Shown: positions 7,507 through 16,464, numbered from the stretch's first letter. The stretch is 64,000 bases of DNA from G965203045 sp965203045 (GCA_965203045.1 OZ241850.1:868001-932000), one strand, 5' to 3'. Numbers and translations are program-made. Notes: a model not told the origin generated them from the letters alone.

Positions 7507-8505
7507 ATGAATAATGCTGACTTTTTTGCCAAAATATCTTTATTTATTAGCGCTATTGCCATTATTGTCTGTTTTGTGCTACTAACGCAGCTGCTTAATT
7601 GGCATTTTGTTTTTATATTATTTGGCATTTTATTAGCGTTACCTAATTTTATTGTGTTGGCAAAAACAGCATATTATCGTATTGGTTTAACAAGCAATAT
7701 GGTTGCTTTATGTATAGTGGTTTTATTGGCATCTGTTTTGTTGTGGCAGGCGCTGTTAAATGACACCAGAATTGATTTATCAGCAAATTTATTGGTGCTG
7801 ATACTTGCTTTGGTAATTGCCTTAGCGCAGCAGTTATTGTGGCTAAATTATAGACCCGACCTTAGTAAAACCAGCCTTCAAAAACAGTTAGAAAACGCCT
7901 TATTTGCACCCTCTATTATCAATACTCTATGTATAGCTGTTATTGTTGTTGGGGCGTTTATGGCATTTTTATCAAGTACTGAGATAGGATGGTTGGATGT
8001 GGTTGCGATTAAGTTTTTAGACAGAGGTATTATTCCTCCTATTACTCTTAGCTTGTTTTTTTGGGGCGGGTTATTATTATTTAGTAAGTGGCTGATGATG
8101 CAGTTGGAGATGGACAGGTTTAACCGCAAGCAGCGCTCCGCTTTTTACCTAACTTATGAGCATGCTAAGCAAAATAGAATTACCAGATCGCATGTAATTG
8201 AGGTGTTGTGGCAACAGTTTGAGGCTTTTTATGCCATTCCTAGGTATATTAACTGGGCTATGCCGATTTTAGGATTTATTGGCACTGTGCTTGGTATTTC
8301 ACTTGCAACACAAGGACTAGGCGTGATTTTAAAAAATCAAGAATCTGGTTTGGAACAATTATTGGCATCGGCATTAACACCGCTAGGCATCGCTTTTGAT
8401 ACCACATTAATTGCTCTGTCTTTGTCAATTGTGTTAGCTTTGATGCAGACTCTGTTGTATCGCTGGGAAGAGCGGCATATTCATTACATAGAAGAAAAAC
8501 TCTAA
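7507..8505 (+). CDS. MotA/TolQ/ExbB-like proton-channel membrane protein
   Basis: This 332-residue protein has about eight membrane segments. The first four (residues 8-105) form an extra N-terminal block not found in TolQ or ExbB. The channel core is at the C-terminus: PILGFIGTVLGISLA near residue 255 and LTPLGIAFDTTLIALSLSIVLA near residues 290-312. These are the two helices that line the pore in MotA/TolQ/ExbB proteins, including the small polar or Thr positions. A cytoplasmic loop with many basic residues separates the halves. It is followed after 7 bases by a small TolR/MotB-like protein, and that gene overlaps a second one. A proton-driven force generator is inferred from the family. 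The cargo is unknown. Confidence 0.8.
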   Translation: MNNADFFAKISLFISAIAIIVCFVLLTQLLNWHFVFILFGILLALPNFIVLAKTAYYRIGLTSNMVALCIVVLLASVLLWQALLNDTRIDLSANLLVLILALVIALAQQLLWLNYRPDLSKTSLQKQLENALFAPSIINTLCIAVIVVGAFMAFLSSTEIGWLDVVAIKFLDRGIIPPITLSLFFWGGLLLFSKWLMMQLEMDRFNRKQRSAFYLTYEHAKQNRITRSHVIEVLWQQFEAFYAIPRYINWAMPILGFIGTVLGISLATQGLGVILKNQESGLEQLLASALTPLGIAFDTTLIALSLSIVLALMQTLLYRWEERHIHYIEEKL

Positions 8506-8512
8506 TTTAATT

Positions 8513-9028
8513 ATGCGCTTGTTTAAGAATAGGCGATTACGCTATCAAAATGATGTGGATACACCTACGGTTGAGGTGTTTGGTTCGGCGTTAGCACTGC
8601 TAATTATTATCTTTATTCTTGCTAGTTTTATCAATACTAAAAATATCGTTGCTATGATTGACCGTTCCACAGAAGGCGCTAAACACAAGGTGGTTTATGA
8701 AGACGGTAGCGAAGGCTTTGTAGTTCTTACCTATCCCAGTAAAATTCGTATTTTAGAGACTAATGAAACTATTGCTAAAGATAATATTTGTCTCAGTGGT
8801 AGTCCTTTTATTAAATATATTGAAAAAATTTATCATAATAAAAAGCAAATTATTTTTGCTATTAGTGATAATAGCGTTAGCACAATGGCAGTTGCAAGAG
8901 AGTGTTTGCGCACCCGTTTTTTAAATCGCTCTGTTAATATAGCCTGGATTATTGCTAATAAGGATTTGCTATCCAGTGTGAGGCTACAAGATTTACCAGC
9001 CCATATTAAACGCTCCATTGCCCCGTGA
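8513..9028 (+). CDS. single-pass membrane protein, putative stator partner of the MotA-like channel
   Basis: This 171-residue protein has a basic N-terminus (RLFKNRRLRY), one membrane segment at about residues 24-43 (GSALALLIIIFILASFI) and a 125-residue domain after it, most likely periplasmic. The layout matches TolR, ExbD and MotB partners, although I recognise no OmpA/peptidoglycan motif. An acidic pair (DTPTVEVF) sits just before the helix, where stator proteins carry their proton-binding Asp. The gene begins 7 bases after the channel gene and its TGA overlaps the GTG of the next gene. It has a pair of cysteines (about residues 90 and 124). The function is inferred from operon context. 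Confidence 0.65.
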   Translation: MRLFKNRRLRYQNDVDTPTVEVFGSALALLIIIFILASFINTKNIVAMIDRSTEGAKHKVVYEDGSEGFVVLTYPSKIRILETNETIAKDNICLSGSPFIKYIEKIYHNKKQIIFAISDNSVSTMAVARECLRTRFLNRSVNIAWIIANKDLLSSVRLQDLPAHIKRSIAP

Positions 9029-10728
9029 AAAAGAGGACTTTATTTAGTTCTGGTAGCGTTGCTTTGGCTGATATTTTGGCAAATAGCGTTGCTGTTATTC
9101 TGATTTTAATTATTGTTACTCTTAATGTTGCCCAAGAGAGAGCCGAGCAAGAAGTGGAAACAAATGCCGACCTTACTAGTATTTTAGGGCGACAAATTGC
9201 TAGTAATATCGTTTTTAATGAGCTACCTACTAGCCCAGCTGCTAGACTACATAATTATAAGAGCTGTGCTATTGCCCATGATTGTAATCCAATGTTGGCA
9301 CCTATTTTGGAATTGCATCAGGGCTATGTTCGGCTGTTTAATATCAATACTAGAATTTATCGTAGTGAATTATTGCGTCCCAATAATCCTCTTGACCGTT
9401 ATATTAATACTTTTACCCCTAATGATCGCAATCAGATTCGCATTGATGTTCACGCCGTTAGTGAATACTACATTGCTATGGCAATTTTAAGAGAACACGG
9501 CATTAAACCGCGTCACTGGCACTATTTAGGTGAGCATGTGCCAGAACTTACCAATGTAGCGCTTGCAGAAAAGGCCACTGTATTTGGAGAACAGCAACAA
9601 CAGCAACAAAAGCCTAAACCCGGTGATGGCAAGTTAGATGATTTATCACAAGGGCGATTAGGCCAAAAGTCTGATATTAGCAGATTAGAGGGCATGGATT
9701 TGGCAGATGCACAAATGATGCAAGCGCTTCAATACGATAGCTTGTTACCTAGTGATGTTACTGGTGAATCTAGTGATTTTTTAGGCACTGGTTCGCAACA
9801 ACAAGGCAAGGTTGGCTTATTAACCAATACTGATGAGGCGCAAAAAGAACTCAGTCTTTACTATGACCAACCTATTTTTGATAAGTCAGATTATTTAGCA
9901 GCTGCTAAAAGCGCATTATTAGATAGGCAAGCCCAAGGCGGAGGGCGCAGTATGAGACTGCATATTCCTAACTTGGAATATATTCAAGGTAGAGGTGATT
10001 CTGATGAGCGAATTCAAATTAATATTGCCCAACAAAATCAAGTTATTTTGGCGTATTTGCTTAAGATTTTAGAATTAGCACAACAAGAAAAAACCCTGAA
10101 TTTAACTGGTGTTAAACGTTGGTTTAAACATTATGCCATTAATGCTGACCTACTTGATAGACACCCTCATTACAAACTTATTAGCCACTTAGATAAACAA
10201 CTAATCAGTCCAGCTAAGATAGCTGGTGATTTAGTTAATCAAGCGCGTACTGACCCAGCTATTGGTGATAACCAATTACTAACCATTGCTAATCACAGAC
10301 CTTCAATTAGTAGTCTTATTATTCATCAAAAAACACCATGGCTTGTATCTATTTTAGATGAAACTACCCATAAAATTTCTATGGTATTACGGTTATATGC
10401 AAGTCTATTTAAAGGAGAAGTGCTTGATTTGCCAGATAATTGGACAATTTTGTTACATCCTGAACAATTACAATTACCACAAATGCGTTGGCGGCCAATT
10501 GCGGTTTTGGATGCAAATTTAGAGGACATTAGTCTGGGGTTTATTTATGCCGCTATTGATGATAATAGGTTGGTAATAGATGCTGGGGCTAATCAACTAG
10601 CCCTGAACGACCAATATATCACAAGTCCTAATATCAGTCAGCATGATGAACATCAAAGTTTAGCGCCGCCGCTGTGGCTTATTGCCCTTATAATTTTGTT
10701 TATCCTTATTTGGCGATACCGCTTATAA
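9025..10728 (+). CDS. large membrane-anchored protein with MotB-like N-terminal helix, partner of the channel
   Basis: This 567-residue protein has an N-terminal membrane helix (about residues 17-36) and a second at the C-terminus (PPLWLIALIILFILIW). The first helix starts VALADILANSVAVILILIIV. The Asp at its start sits where MotB has its essential proton-binding residue (AD at the helix start). The roughly 500 residues between the helices, likely periplasmic, include a Gln-rich patch (EQQQQQQKPKPGDGK) and otherwise match nothing I know. Translation is coupled to the preceding gene by a GTGA overlap. The channel and both partners therefore form one transcription unit. The lack of an OmpA-like peptidoglycan domain separates it from flagellar stators. 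Confidence 0.65.
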   Translation: MKKRTLFSSGSVALADILANSVAVILILIIVTLNVAQERAEQEVETNADLTSILGRQIASNIVFNELPTSPAARLHNYKSCAIAHDCNPMLAPILELHQGYVRLFNINTRIYRSELLRPNNPLDRYINTFTPNDRNQIRIDVHAVSEYYIAMAILREHGIKPRHWHYLGEHVPELTNVALAEKATVFGEQQQQQQKPKPGDGKLDDLSQGRLGQKSDISRLEGMDLADAQMMQALQYDSLLPSDVTGESSDFLGTGSQQQGKVGLLTNTDEAQKELSLYYDQPIFDKSDYLAAAKSALLDRQAQGGGRSMRLHIPNLEYIQGRGDSDERIQINIAQQNQVILAYLLKILELAQQEKTLNLTGVKRWFKHYAINADLLDRHPHYKLISHLDKQLISPAKIAGDLVNQARTDPAIGDNQLLTIANHRPSISSLIIHQKTPWLVSILDETTHKISMVLRLYASLFKGEVLDLPDNWTILLHPEQLQLPQMRWRPIAVLDANLEDISLGFIYAAIDDNRLVIDAGANQLALNDQYITSPNISQHDEHQSLAPPLWLIALIILFILIWRYRL

Positions 10729-11180
10729 ACATATTTGCTGATTTTGTTAGCTATCAATCTCACTTTAAATACTTTAATACTGTTGATGAAGTAAATGATA
10801 CAATACTAGAAGAAGCGGCAAAAGAAGCAGGCAGTTTAGATGAGGGCGTAGAGCAAAATTATGAAAACTTTTTAGAGACCTAAACAATGAGTAAAGTAAC
10901 ACTAAGAATGCTAAATACAGTGGCAAAAACAGTAGAAGTTAACGATAAAGCAAAGAAGCAGAGTAAAAAGCTACCATACCCAGCAATGAACAAGGTGGTA
11001 GAGATAGCACAGAGGCAAAGCAAAAAACTAAAATCTTCGAAACCAAAACAATCTTCGTCCAAGCAACCAAACCCGCCTACGCATTCTTCGGGGGTGCGAA
11101 TATGCCCAGCGATGTTACCGTCATCAATGCCGCTTAAATCAAAAAGGGAAATTTTAGCTTTGTTTGGGTATAAGGATTAG
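10729..11180 (+). pseudogene. degenerate coding remnants downstream of the motor-like genes
   Basis: Immediately after the large membrane protein there is an open run ending at 10883 (NTVDEVNDTILEEAAKEAGSLD) with no start codon of its own. It is followed by an ORF at 10887-11180 (97 codons) beginning MSKVTLRMLNTVAKTVEV. That ORF is very rich in Lys and Ser (QSKKLKSSKPKQ) and ends with a Pro-rich tail. A different frame across 11040-11140 reads FVQATKPAYAFFGGANMPSDV, and another past 11180 reads GLGELNWADTKFLNSLL before a stop. Protein-like text that hops between frames suggests one or more broken genes. I do not recognise the family. The 97-codon ORF could still be translated. Confidence 0.4.
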
Positions 11181-11320
11181 GTGAACTAAACTGGGCAGAT
11201 ACAAAATTTTTAAATTCTTTATTACAGAATAATCTCATAAAATTCAAGCAACTGCTACAAACAGTTATTGACTTTTAGCAAATTAATACAATAAAACTCT
11301 GCTAACACTATTATTTACCC

Positions 11321-11337
11321 CACAAAATTGTTTTGTG
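11321..11337. promoter_or_regulatory. perfect palindrome upstream of the FGE-domain gene
   Basis: CACAAAA, spacer TTG, TTTTGTG, 78 bases before the chosen start at 11415. A TTGACT at 11268-11273, 17 bases before ATAAAA (11291-11296), could be a weak promoter just upstream. The arrangement would suit an operator or a leader hairpin and suggests the FGE gene has its own transcript. Confidence 0.4.
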
Positions 11338-11414
11338 TTAAAAATAAATACTTGTGTGTTGTAGATAAATTTTGTCCCAAACATGGTTGTATTCAGGTAT
11401 TATTTTTAAACGTT

Positions 11415-12989
11415 ATGCGCAAATTTTTATCGGTATTATTAATCATAGTCATTGTTGGGCTACTGGCGTTTGTTTGGTGGCGTTGGCTTGAGTTAAGACC
11501 TAAGCATCTAGATGTGATTAGCATTAGCGATTATGCGCCTAGTATTAGCCATCCACTAGATAATTTGTTGAGCAAGTATATTAATACTATTGCCAATTCT
11601 CCCCAATTAATTGCCCAATTTATGCGCAAGGAGCAAAATATTAATTATGGTGGTTTTGCTATTGGTCGTTGTGAGGTTAATCAAAAGGATTTTCGCCAGT
11701 TTGCTTCTTGGCGCGCGCTTAACATTGATACTACTAGTGAGACTAAATTATATAAGCCTCACCCCAAGCGACCCCAAAAATGGACTTATAGCAGCCAAAC
11801 TGAGAAGCACAAAATTTTAGGCCAACTTAGCACGCCTTTAGGAGGAGTGAGTTTTTTTGATGCTTGGCAGTATTGTGCTGACGGTGGGGGCAGGTTGCCT
11901 AGTGCAGATGAGTTTGAGGCAATTAGCGGCGGTTCTAGTAGGCTCTACCCTTGGGGAAATGAGTTTAACGCTGACCCTTGGCAATACCAAGACCCAGTGC
12001 TTAATATCGCTAGTAAATGTAATGCTTACGCCAATACTGCAAGCATCAATAGTATTTATGACCTAGGTAGTAATGTCTCAGAATGGGCAGAAGATAATGA
12101 ATATGCGGTATTGGTGGGTGGCAACGCTTATAACCGCCCGCATAAATTACACACATTAAACCTAATTCGCAGGCGCGCCGCTTTTGATTTTCGCTCGCAA
12201 TATACTGGGTTTCGCTGTATTTATCCAAATACCAGCGCTACCAAAACTACTATAACACTACCTTGGGGTGCTACTCACTCACTGCAATTTATCGCCAAAA
12301 CTAGCGCTAATATTGGTGTTGCAACTAGTGCTAAAATACCAGCGCTTCTGGACTATCTTAATCAAGACCAATTAAAATCGTTAAGCGCTTTAGCACTTAG
12401 TGATAAGAAACATAGCCTAAAAATAATGCGCTATGAAGTCAGTGTTGTACTATATGAGCAGTTTTTAGCCGACCCTTTAGTGCGCTTAGGCTTTTATAAT
12501 CACAATAAACAACCTAATAATATTGACCATAAACCCAAAGATTGGCAGCAACAAAAAATTAGCACTGGCAAGCCTGTTACCAATATTAGCTGGTGGTCTG
12601 CTTGGTCATTTGCAAACTGGCTTGGCGGTCGTCTGCCAAGCGCTGCTGAATGGGAGGCTTTAGCTACTGCTAGACTAACTTTATTTCCTTATGGCAATAG
12701 TTATCAAGCCTTTAAAACACCGCATCATCAAGGCAGTAATAGCCAATTAGACAACGCCATTGATTCCAGCGATGATAGTAAACACCATATTCGCGGTTTA
12801 TCTGGCAATGCTAGCGAATGGACTAATACTAGCGTTCTTACTGGTAGCGGTTTTGCAGTAGTAATTAAAGGTGGTAGCTACCTAATGCCTACTCAATCAG
12901 CGCGTAATGACCAGATCTCCCAAGCACCACCGGCTTATACTAACTCTGATTTAGGGTTTAGAGTAGTATTTGATGCAGAGGACAAATAA
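11415..12989 (+). CDS. membrane-anchored protein with two FGE-sulfatase (SUMF1-type) domains
   Basis: This 524-residue protein has an N-terminal signal anchor (RKFLSVLLIIVIVGLLAF) followed by two copies of the formylglycine-generating-enzyme fold. Copy 1 covers about residues 70-270: FAIGRCEVNQKDFRQF, GRLPSADEFEA, YPWGNEF, SNVSEW and TGFRCIYP. Copy 2 covers about residues 310-520: MRYEVSVVLYEQFL, VTNISWWSAWSFANWLGGRLPSAAEWEA, GNASEWTN, KGGSYL and LGFRVVF. The cysteine pair used for catalysis by true FGE is not present in copy 2 and not evident in copy 1, so a structural or ligand-binding role is more likely than sulfatase activation. No sulfatase gene lies nearby. The start at 11415 was preferred over 11328 because it opens directly on the anchor. 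Confidence 0.8.
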   Translation: MRKFLSVLLIIVIVGLLAFVWWRWLELRPKHLDVISISDYAPSISHPLDNLLSKYINTIANSPQLIAQFMRKEQNINYGGFAIGRCEVNQKDFRQFASWRALNIDTTSETKLYKPHPKRPQKWTYSSQTEKHKILGQLSTPLGGVSFFDAWQYCADGGGRLPSADEFEAISGGSSRLYPWGNEFNADPWQYQDPVLNIASKCNAYANTASINSIYDLGSNVSEWAEDNEYAVLVGGNAYNRPHKLHTLNLIRRRAAFDFRSQYTGFRCIYPNTSATKTTITLPWGATHSLQFIAKTSANIGVATSAKIPALLDYLNQDQLKSLSALALSDKKHSLKIMRYEVSVVLYEQFLADPLVRLGFYNHNKQPNNIDHKPKDWQQQKISTGKPVTNISWWSAWSFANWLGGRLPSAAEWEALATARLTLFPYGNSYQAFKTPHHQGSNSQLDNAIDSSDDSKHHIRGLSGNASEWTNTSVLTGSGFAVVIKGGSYLMPTQSARNDQISQAPPAYTNSDLGFRVVFDAEDK

Positions 12990-13170
12990 CAGAGGATGAC
13001 AACTAAAACCTAGTTGCTAGAATTACTAAAGCTTTTATAAATTCAAGGCTAAAAATTTAATGCCTAATGCTTTTACATAATGGATTTTTAAAACAAATAT
13101 AGGTCAATTGCTTTTTACTGTTATAATTATCCCTGATTAAATACTAACCTCTGGCCGTTGTCACAATAAT

Positions 13171-13485
13171 ATGCCCAACTACTACCAACACCACCTATTT
13201 TTTTGTGCCAATAAACGCAGTGACGGCGGTGATTACTGCGACCGCTTCAATGCAAAAGCGATGTATCGTTATGCTAAGGATAAGTGTCGCGCAGCAGGGC
13301 TTTTGGGCGAGGGTAAGGCTGCCATATCACAAAGTCGCTGTCTGGGACGTTGTGAGTGGGGTCCTGTTATTGTGGTTTATCCGGATAATGTTTGGTATCG
13401 TTGGGTTGATAGTGATGATATTGATGAAATTATCACCAGCCACTTAATCAACCACCGAGTTGTTAAACGTTTAAGGTTTAAGTAG
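13171..13485 (+). CDS. thioredoxin-like [2Fe-2S] ferredoxin
   Basis: This 104-residue protein begins YQHHLFFCANKRSDGGDYC and carries a second pair of cysteines in SRCLGRCEWGPVIVVYPD. This is the layout (C-x10-12-C then C-x3-C) of thioredoxin-fold [2Fe-2S] ferredoxins such as the Shethna protein of Azotobacter and the NuoE C-terminal domain. It carries one electron in the cytoplasm, and the partner is unknown. The last 15 bases overlap the convergent coaE gene. The gap of 181 bases upstream contains no gene. Confidence 0.85.
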   Translation: MPNYYQHHLFFCANKRSDGGDYCDRFNAKAMYRYAKDKCRAAGLLGEGKAAISQSRCLGRCEWGPVIVVYPDNVWYRWVDSDDIDEIITSHLINHRVVKRLRFK

Positions 13486-14058
13486 TTGCTTGAAATTATT
13501 TTCTAAATCCACCAGTGAGCCATTATTATCAATAATAATCGCATTTTTAATACCTAGGCGCTCTATTCTGCTTGCTTGGTTTTTGATGATGTCTTTAGCA
13601 GTTTTACTATCAATATTATCACGCGTTATAAGCCGTTCTATTTGCTTGGTTTTTGTGCAGTCAATTACCACAATTTTATCAAACTTAGCTAGTAAGTTAG
13701 CTTCTAGTAATAGTGGTGTAATTATGAAAATTTGGCGGGCATTTTGTTGCTCGTAATAGGCCATTTTCTGCTTCATTAGGCTAATTATTTTAGGATGTAA
13801 AATTGCCTCAATTAGCTCTTTATCTAGGACATTACTAAATAATATATTTTTGAGTTTTGCACGGTTAAGGCTGCCATCATTATTTAGTATATGCTGTCCA
13901 AATTCTGCCACTAATTCAGACAATCCTAAACTACCGAGGGCTACCACTTCTTGGGATAAATCATCTAAATCAATCACCACTTGTTGTGCTTTTCTCAGCA
14001 AGCGTCCAACTTCACTTTTGCCGCTTGCAATACCACCGGTTATTGCGACTTTTAACAT
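13471..14058 (-). CDS. coaE: dephospho-CoA kinase
   Basis: This 195-residue P-loop kinase carries out the last step of coenzyme A synthesis, phosphorylating the ribose 3'-hydroxyl of dephospho-CoA. The Walker A motif GGIASGKSEVG lies at residues 8-18. The CoA-domain segment is ILHPKIISLMKQK, and the family sequence IITPLLLEANLLAKFDKIVVIDC follows in two blocks. The start ATG at 14058 opens directly on the P-loop strand (LKVAITGG) as in other CoaE proteins. The upstream in-frame start at 14121 would run through the promoter region of the adjacent tRNA and is rejected. It reads divergently from tRNA-Met. Confidence 0.93.
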   Translation of the reverse strand: MLKVAITGGIASGKSEVGRLLRKAQQVVIDLDDLSQEVVALGSLGLSELVAEFGQHILNNDGSLNRAKLKNILFSNVLDKELIEAILHPKIISLMKQKMAYYEQQNARQIFIITPLLLEANLLAKFDKIVVIDCTKTKQIERLITRDNIDSKTAKDIIKNQASRIERLGIKNAIIIDNNGSLVDLENNFKQLLKP

Positions 14059-14086
14059 TGACTTTTGTGCTAAAAATGCTGATAAT
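14058..14086 (+). promoter_or_regulatory. sigma70-type promoter of tRNA-Met
   Basis: TTGACT (14058-14063), a 17-base spacer, and GATAAT (14081-14086) stand 40 bases before the tRNA 5' end. The -35 box touches the coaE start codon on the other strand. Confidence 0.65.
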
Positions 14087-14125
14087 ATACCGTTTTTGTG
14101 CCCATTGTGCAAAAAATTCACCTTT

Positions 14126-14202
14126 GGTTATGTAGCTCAGTTGGTTAGAGCACAGCATTCATAATGCTGGGGTCGGTGGTTCAAGTCCACCCATAACCAC
14201 CA
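14126..14202 (+). tRNA. tRNA-Met (CAT), elongator type
   Basis: This is a 77-base cloverleaf with an encoded CCA end. The acceptor stem GGTTATG pairs with CATAACC, the D-loop is GCTCAGTTGGTTAGAGC, and the anticodon arm is CAGCATTCATAATGCTG with anticodon CAT. The variable loop GGGTC is followed by the T-arm GGTGGTTCAAGTCCACC. A paired first base (G1-C72) argues against initiator tRNA, which has an unpaired C1-A72, and the overall sequence resembles elongator tRNA-Met of E. coli. A tRNA-Ile2 with modified CAT cannot be fully excluded. Confidence 0.95.
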
Positions 14203-14258
14203 TTAAATCAATGTTAAGAATTGATTAAATTTAACTCATCAATTACGCGCTTAGTTTA

Positions 14259-16061
14259 TTAAATAAGTTTGAAATTTAATTGTAGTTTAGCTATGTCAGC
14301 ACTAGCGATGGCTATTTTTACTTTATGGTTTTTTTTAAGTGGTTTTTCGCTAATTATCTCGGTTAATATGTTTATTTTATCAATAAAAATATTGGCGATT
14401 TGACGCTGGTAGTTGATGATAGTAGCACTACCATGCCAATCTAAATTTTGGCTGAAATATAGACATAAGTAATGTTGTTGGCTATTTTTTAGTAGGCGAT
14501 TAGCAAGGGGTAGTTTGGTATTTATTTGCTTAATACGATATTTAAGTTCTACCTCGCTAAGTAGGGTATCTCCTGCTAAAAAGCGGTGTATTTGCTCGTG
14601 GGCTAATAAGTCCAGATAGCGTCTGATAGGACTACTAAAGCGCACGTAGGCATCTAAGCCTAAGCTACTATGGTGGTGAGGTTGGGTTTGTATTTTGGAA
14701 CGTTTTAGTTTTTTTAAGATGTCAAACTTTTGTGCTAATGTTAGAGTTTTATGCTTGTTGCTAAAGTTAATATTAGCGTCTTCTTGGGATAAAAATGGCA
14801 TTGGTATTTGGTTATTTTTAGCCAGTATCGCAATTGCGCGCCCAGCAATTATCATCCATTCTGCCACCATTTGTCTGCTTTGGCTAAAATTATCATTGCT
14901 AAAACTAATATTATTATTGGCGTAATTAATATTGATTTTAGGCAAGTTTAGTTGCACAGCCCCACAAGACTTGCGCCACAGATAGTGCTCGCGGGCAAGT
15001 TTGGCAAGACGTTCTAAATCAGTGTTATCATTTAAGTTAATCTGGCTATAATATAAATTGCTAGCATTGATATTGCTATGACATATTTCAATGTCTGTAA
15101 TTTCACCACCTGTGATAACAACACCAATAGAAAGCGCTTTTGATGGCGACAGCGCGCCTAATGAGGCTTTTTGTTCTAGCGATTTTGGCAGCATACTAAT
15201 GGTTTGGTCGGGTAAATATAGGCTAGTTGGTGCACTAAGCGCGTGTTCATAAATAGCTGTATTAGTCTTTATCCACGCAAACACATCAGCAATATGGACC
15301 CAGCACCTATTGCCGTCAACACTAAGGGCATCATCAGCATCACTACTGGTAATATTATCAATAGCATAACTATTTAGATGAGTGAGGTCAGTGCGGTTAA
15401 TTTTTGTGGCTTGATTGATGTTGATATCTTTGGTGTGAGGATATTTTAGCCGCTGTGGATAGGGGTTAAACCCAGCCTGCCAGTAGTTAATATCTAATAA
15501 TAATTGATGTGCTACTTCTGGAGTATTTTCTCTGCCTAGTTGTTTTAAGGTGGGGCTATGTTTGGACATCCCAAGGGCTAATTTAGCAATTTCGGTTAAA
15601 TATGGCACATCATCGCTTATAAAGCTGCCTTGTTTTAAGCGGGCGACACAAGCGCTCCTTTTTTCTGTTTCTTGTTGTTCTGTAACTATTTCTGTTAGGA
15701 TTTTGTGAGCTTGGTTTGAGGTTCTAACTACAATTTTATCGCGTCTTTGATAGGCATAGATGCGTTGTTGCCCGATTTGATAAACTTGCCAAGCAAATTG
15801 GGGGGTGTAGGCGTCGTATAGCCATAAACTTAAATCTTTAATACTAAATTCTTGACCGCCCAAAGTGGTGAGTATTTCATCAGATATGGTTAAATGTCTG
15901 ATTGATTTTTGCTTAATATTTTGATATTCTGGGTGTAGAAAAATAAAATCTTTTGCACGTACTTTAAGAGTTTTACCTTGGTAGCAAATCTCAAATTTAT
16001 TGCCTACTTCTGCCAATAGCTCAGCTGGGCTTTGACGATAGGCAATTAATCCTTTATTCAA
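14259..16061 (-). CDS. RNB-domain exoribonuclease (RNase II/R family)
   Basis: This 600-residue protein has the catalytic RNB domain from about residue 215 to 500. The metal-binding acidic cluster is seen in AIDNITSSDADDALSV. The family blocks are VHIADVFAWI, YLPDQTISMLPKSL and the late block VRFSSPIRRYLDLLAHEQIHRFL. RNase II and R degrade RNA 3' to 5'. The protein is shorter than RNase R (about 800) and near RNase II (about 645), and its N-terminal region is not a typical cold-shock pair. It is therefore best called an RNB-family nuclease without a firm symbol. It starts 10 bases after gcvH, at the end of a five-gene minus-strand unit. Confidence 0.88.
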   Translation of the reverse strand: MNKGLIAYRQSPAELLAEVGNKFEICYQGKTLKVRAKDFIFLHPEYQNIKQKSIRHLTISDEILTTLGGQEFSIKDLSLWLYDAYTPQFAWQVYQIGQQRIYAYQRRDKIVVRTSNQAHKILTEIVTEQQETEKRSACVARLKQGSFISDDVPYLTEIAKLALGMSKHSPTLKQLGRENTPEVAHQLLLDINYWQAGFNPYPQRLKYPHTKDININQATKINRTDLTHLNSYAIDNITSSDADDALSVDGNRCWVHIADVFAWIKTNTAIYEHALSAPTSLYLPDQTISMLPKSLEQKASLGALSPSKALSIGVVITGGEITDIEICHSNINASNLYYSQINLNDNTDLERLAKLAREHYLWRKSCGAVQLNLPKININYANNNISFSNDNFSQSRQMVAEWMIIAGRAIAILAKNNQIPMPFLSQEDANINFSNKHKTLTLAQKFDILKKLKRSKIQTQPHHHSSLGLDAYVRFSSPIRRYLDLLAHEQIHRFLAGDTLLSEVELKYRIKQINTKLPLANRLLKNSQQHYLCLYFSQNLDWHGSATIINYQRQIANIFIDKINILTEIISEKPLKKNHKVKIAIASADIAKLQLNFKLI

Positions 16062-16071
16062 ATTGGTTTAG

Positions 16072-16449
16072 TTAAGATTCTATTAGTTTTTGATACTCAT
16101 CGGCGCTTAATAAGTTTGATAAGTCATCACATTTAAAATTAAATAGAAATCCGCTATCATAGCAGTTGTTATTAATGGTTTCAGGGGCGTTTTCTAAATT
16201 GCTATTAATTGCTAAAATTACCAAATCTGCTGGTGCATTAACACCGCTTGCCGCTTTGACTGATTCAATAACACATAATTCTTGGTCGCTACTTGCTTTG
16301 GTATTTACTTCTGGTAATTCCACAAACACAATATCACCTAATGATTGTTGGGCATAATCAGTAATACCAAGTGTATAGGTGCCATCGCCATTATCTCTAA
16401 TCCACTCGTGAGTTTTGGTGTATTGTAAGTCTTGTTTAATTGTACTCAT
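16072..16449 (-). CDS. gcvH: glycine cleavage system H protein
   Basis: This 125-residue lipoyl carrier shuttles the aminomethyl group between the P, T and L proteins. The lipoylated lysine lies in CVIESVKAASGVNAPAD (around residue 65). Other family marks are YTKTHEWI at the N-terminus, YAQQSLGDIVFVELPEV and the C-terminal DEYQKLIES. It lies 15 bases downstream of gcvT. The P protein gene is not in the window. Confidence 0.96.
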   Translation of the reverse strand: MSTIKQDLQYTKTHEWIRDNGDGTYTLGITDYAQQSLGDIVFVELPEVNTKASSDQELCVIESVKAASGVNAPADLVILAINSNLENAPETINNNCYDSGFLFNFKCDDLSNLLSADEYQKLIES

Positions 16450-16464
16450 AATTAAATTTAAAAA

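Noticed and set aside
7507..9028. Flagellar stator or Tol-Pal operon
   Set aside because: The channel has an extra N-terminal helix block, the partners lack OmpA-like peptidoglycan motifs, and no fli, flg, tolA, tolB or pal gene is present.
11415..12989. Sulfatase-activating enzyme
   Set aside because: The cysteine pair for formylglycine formation is not evident in either domain, and no sulfatase gene is nearby.
14058..14121. Longer coaE start at 14121
   Set aside because: The extra residues cross the promoter of tRNA-Met, and the ATG at 14058 opens directly on the conserved P-loop strand.
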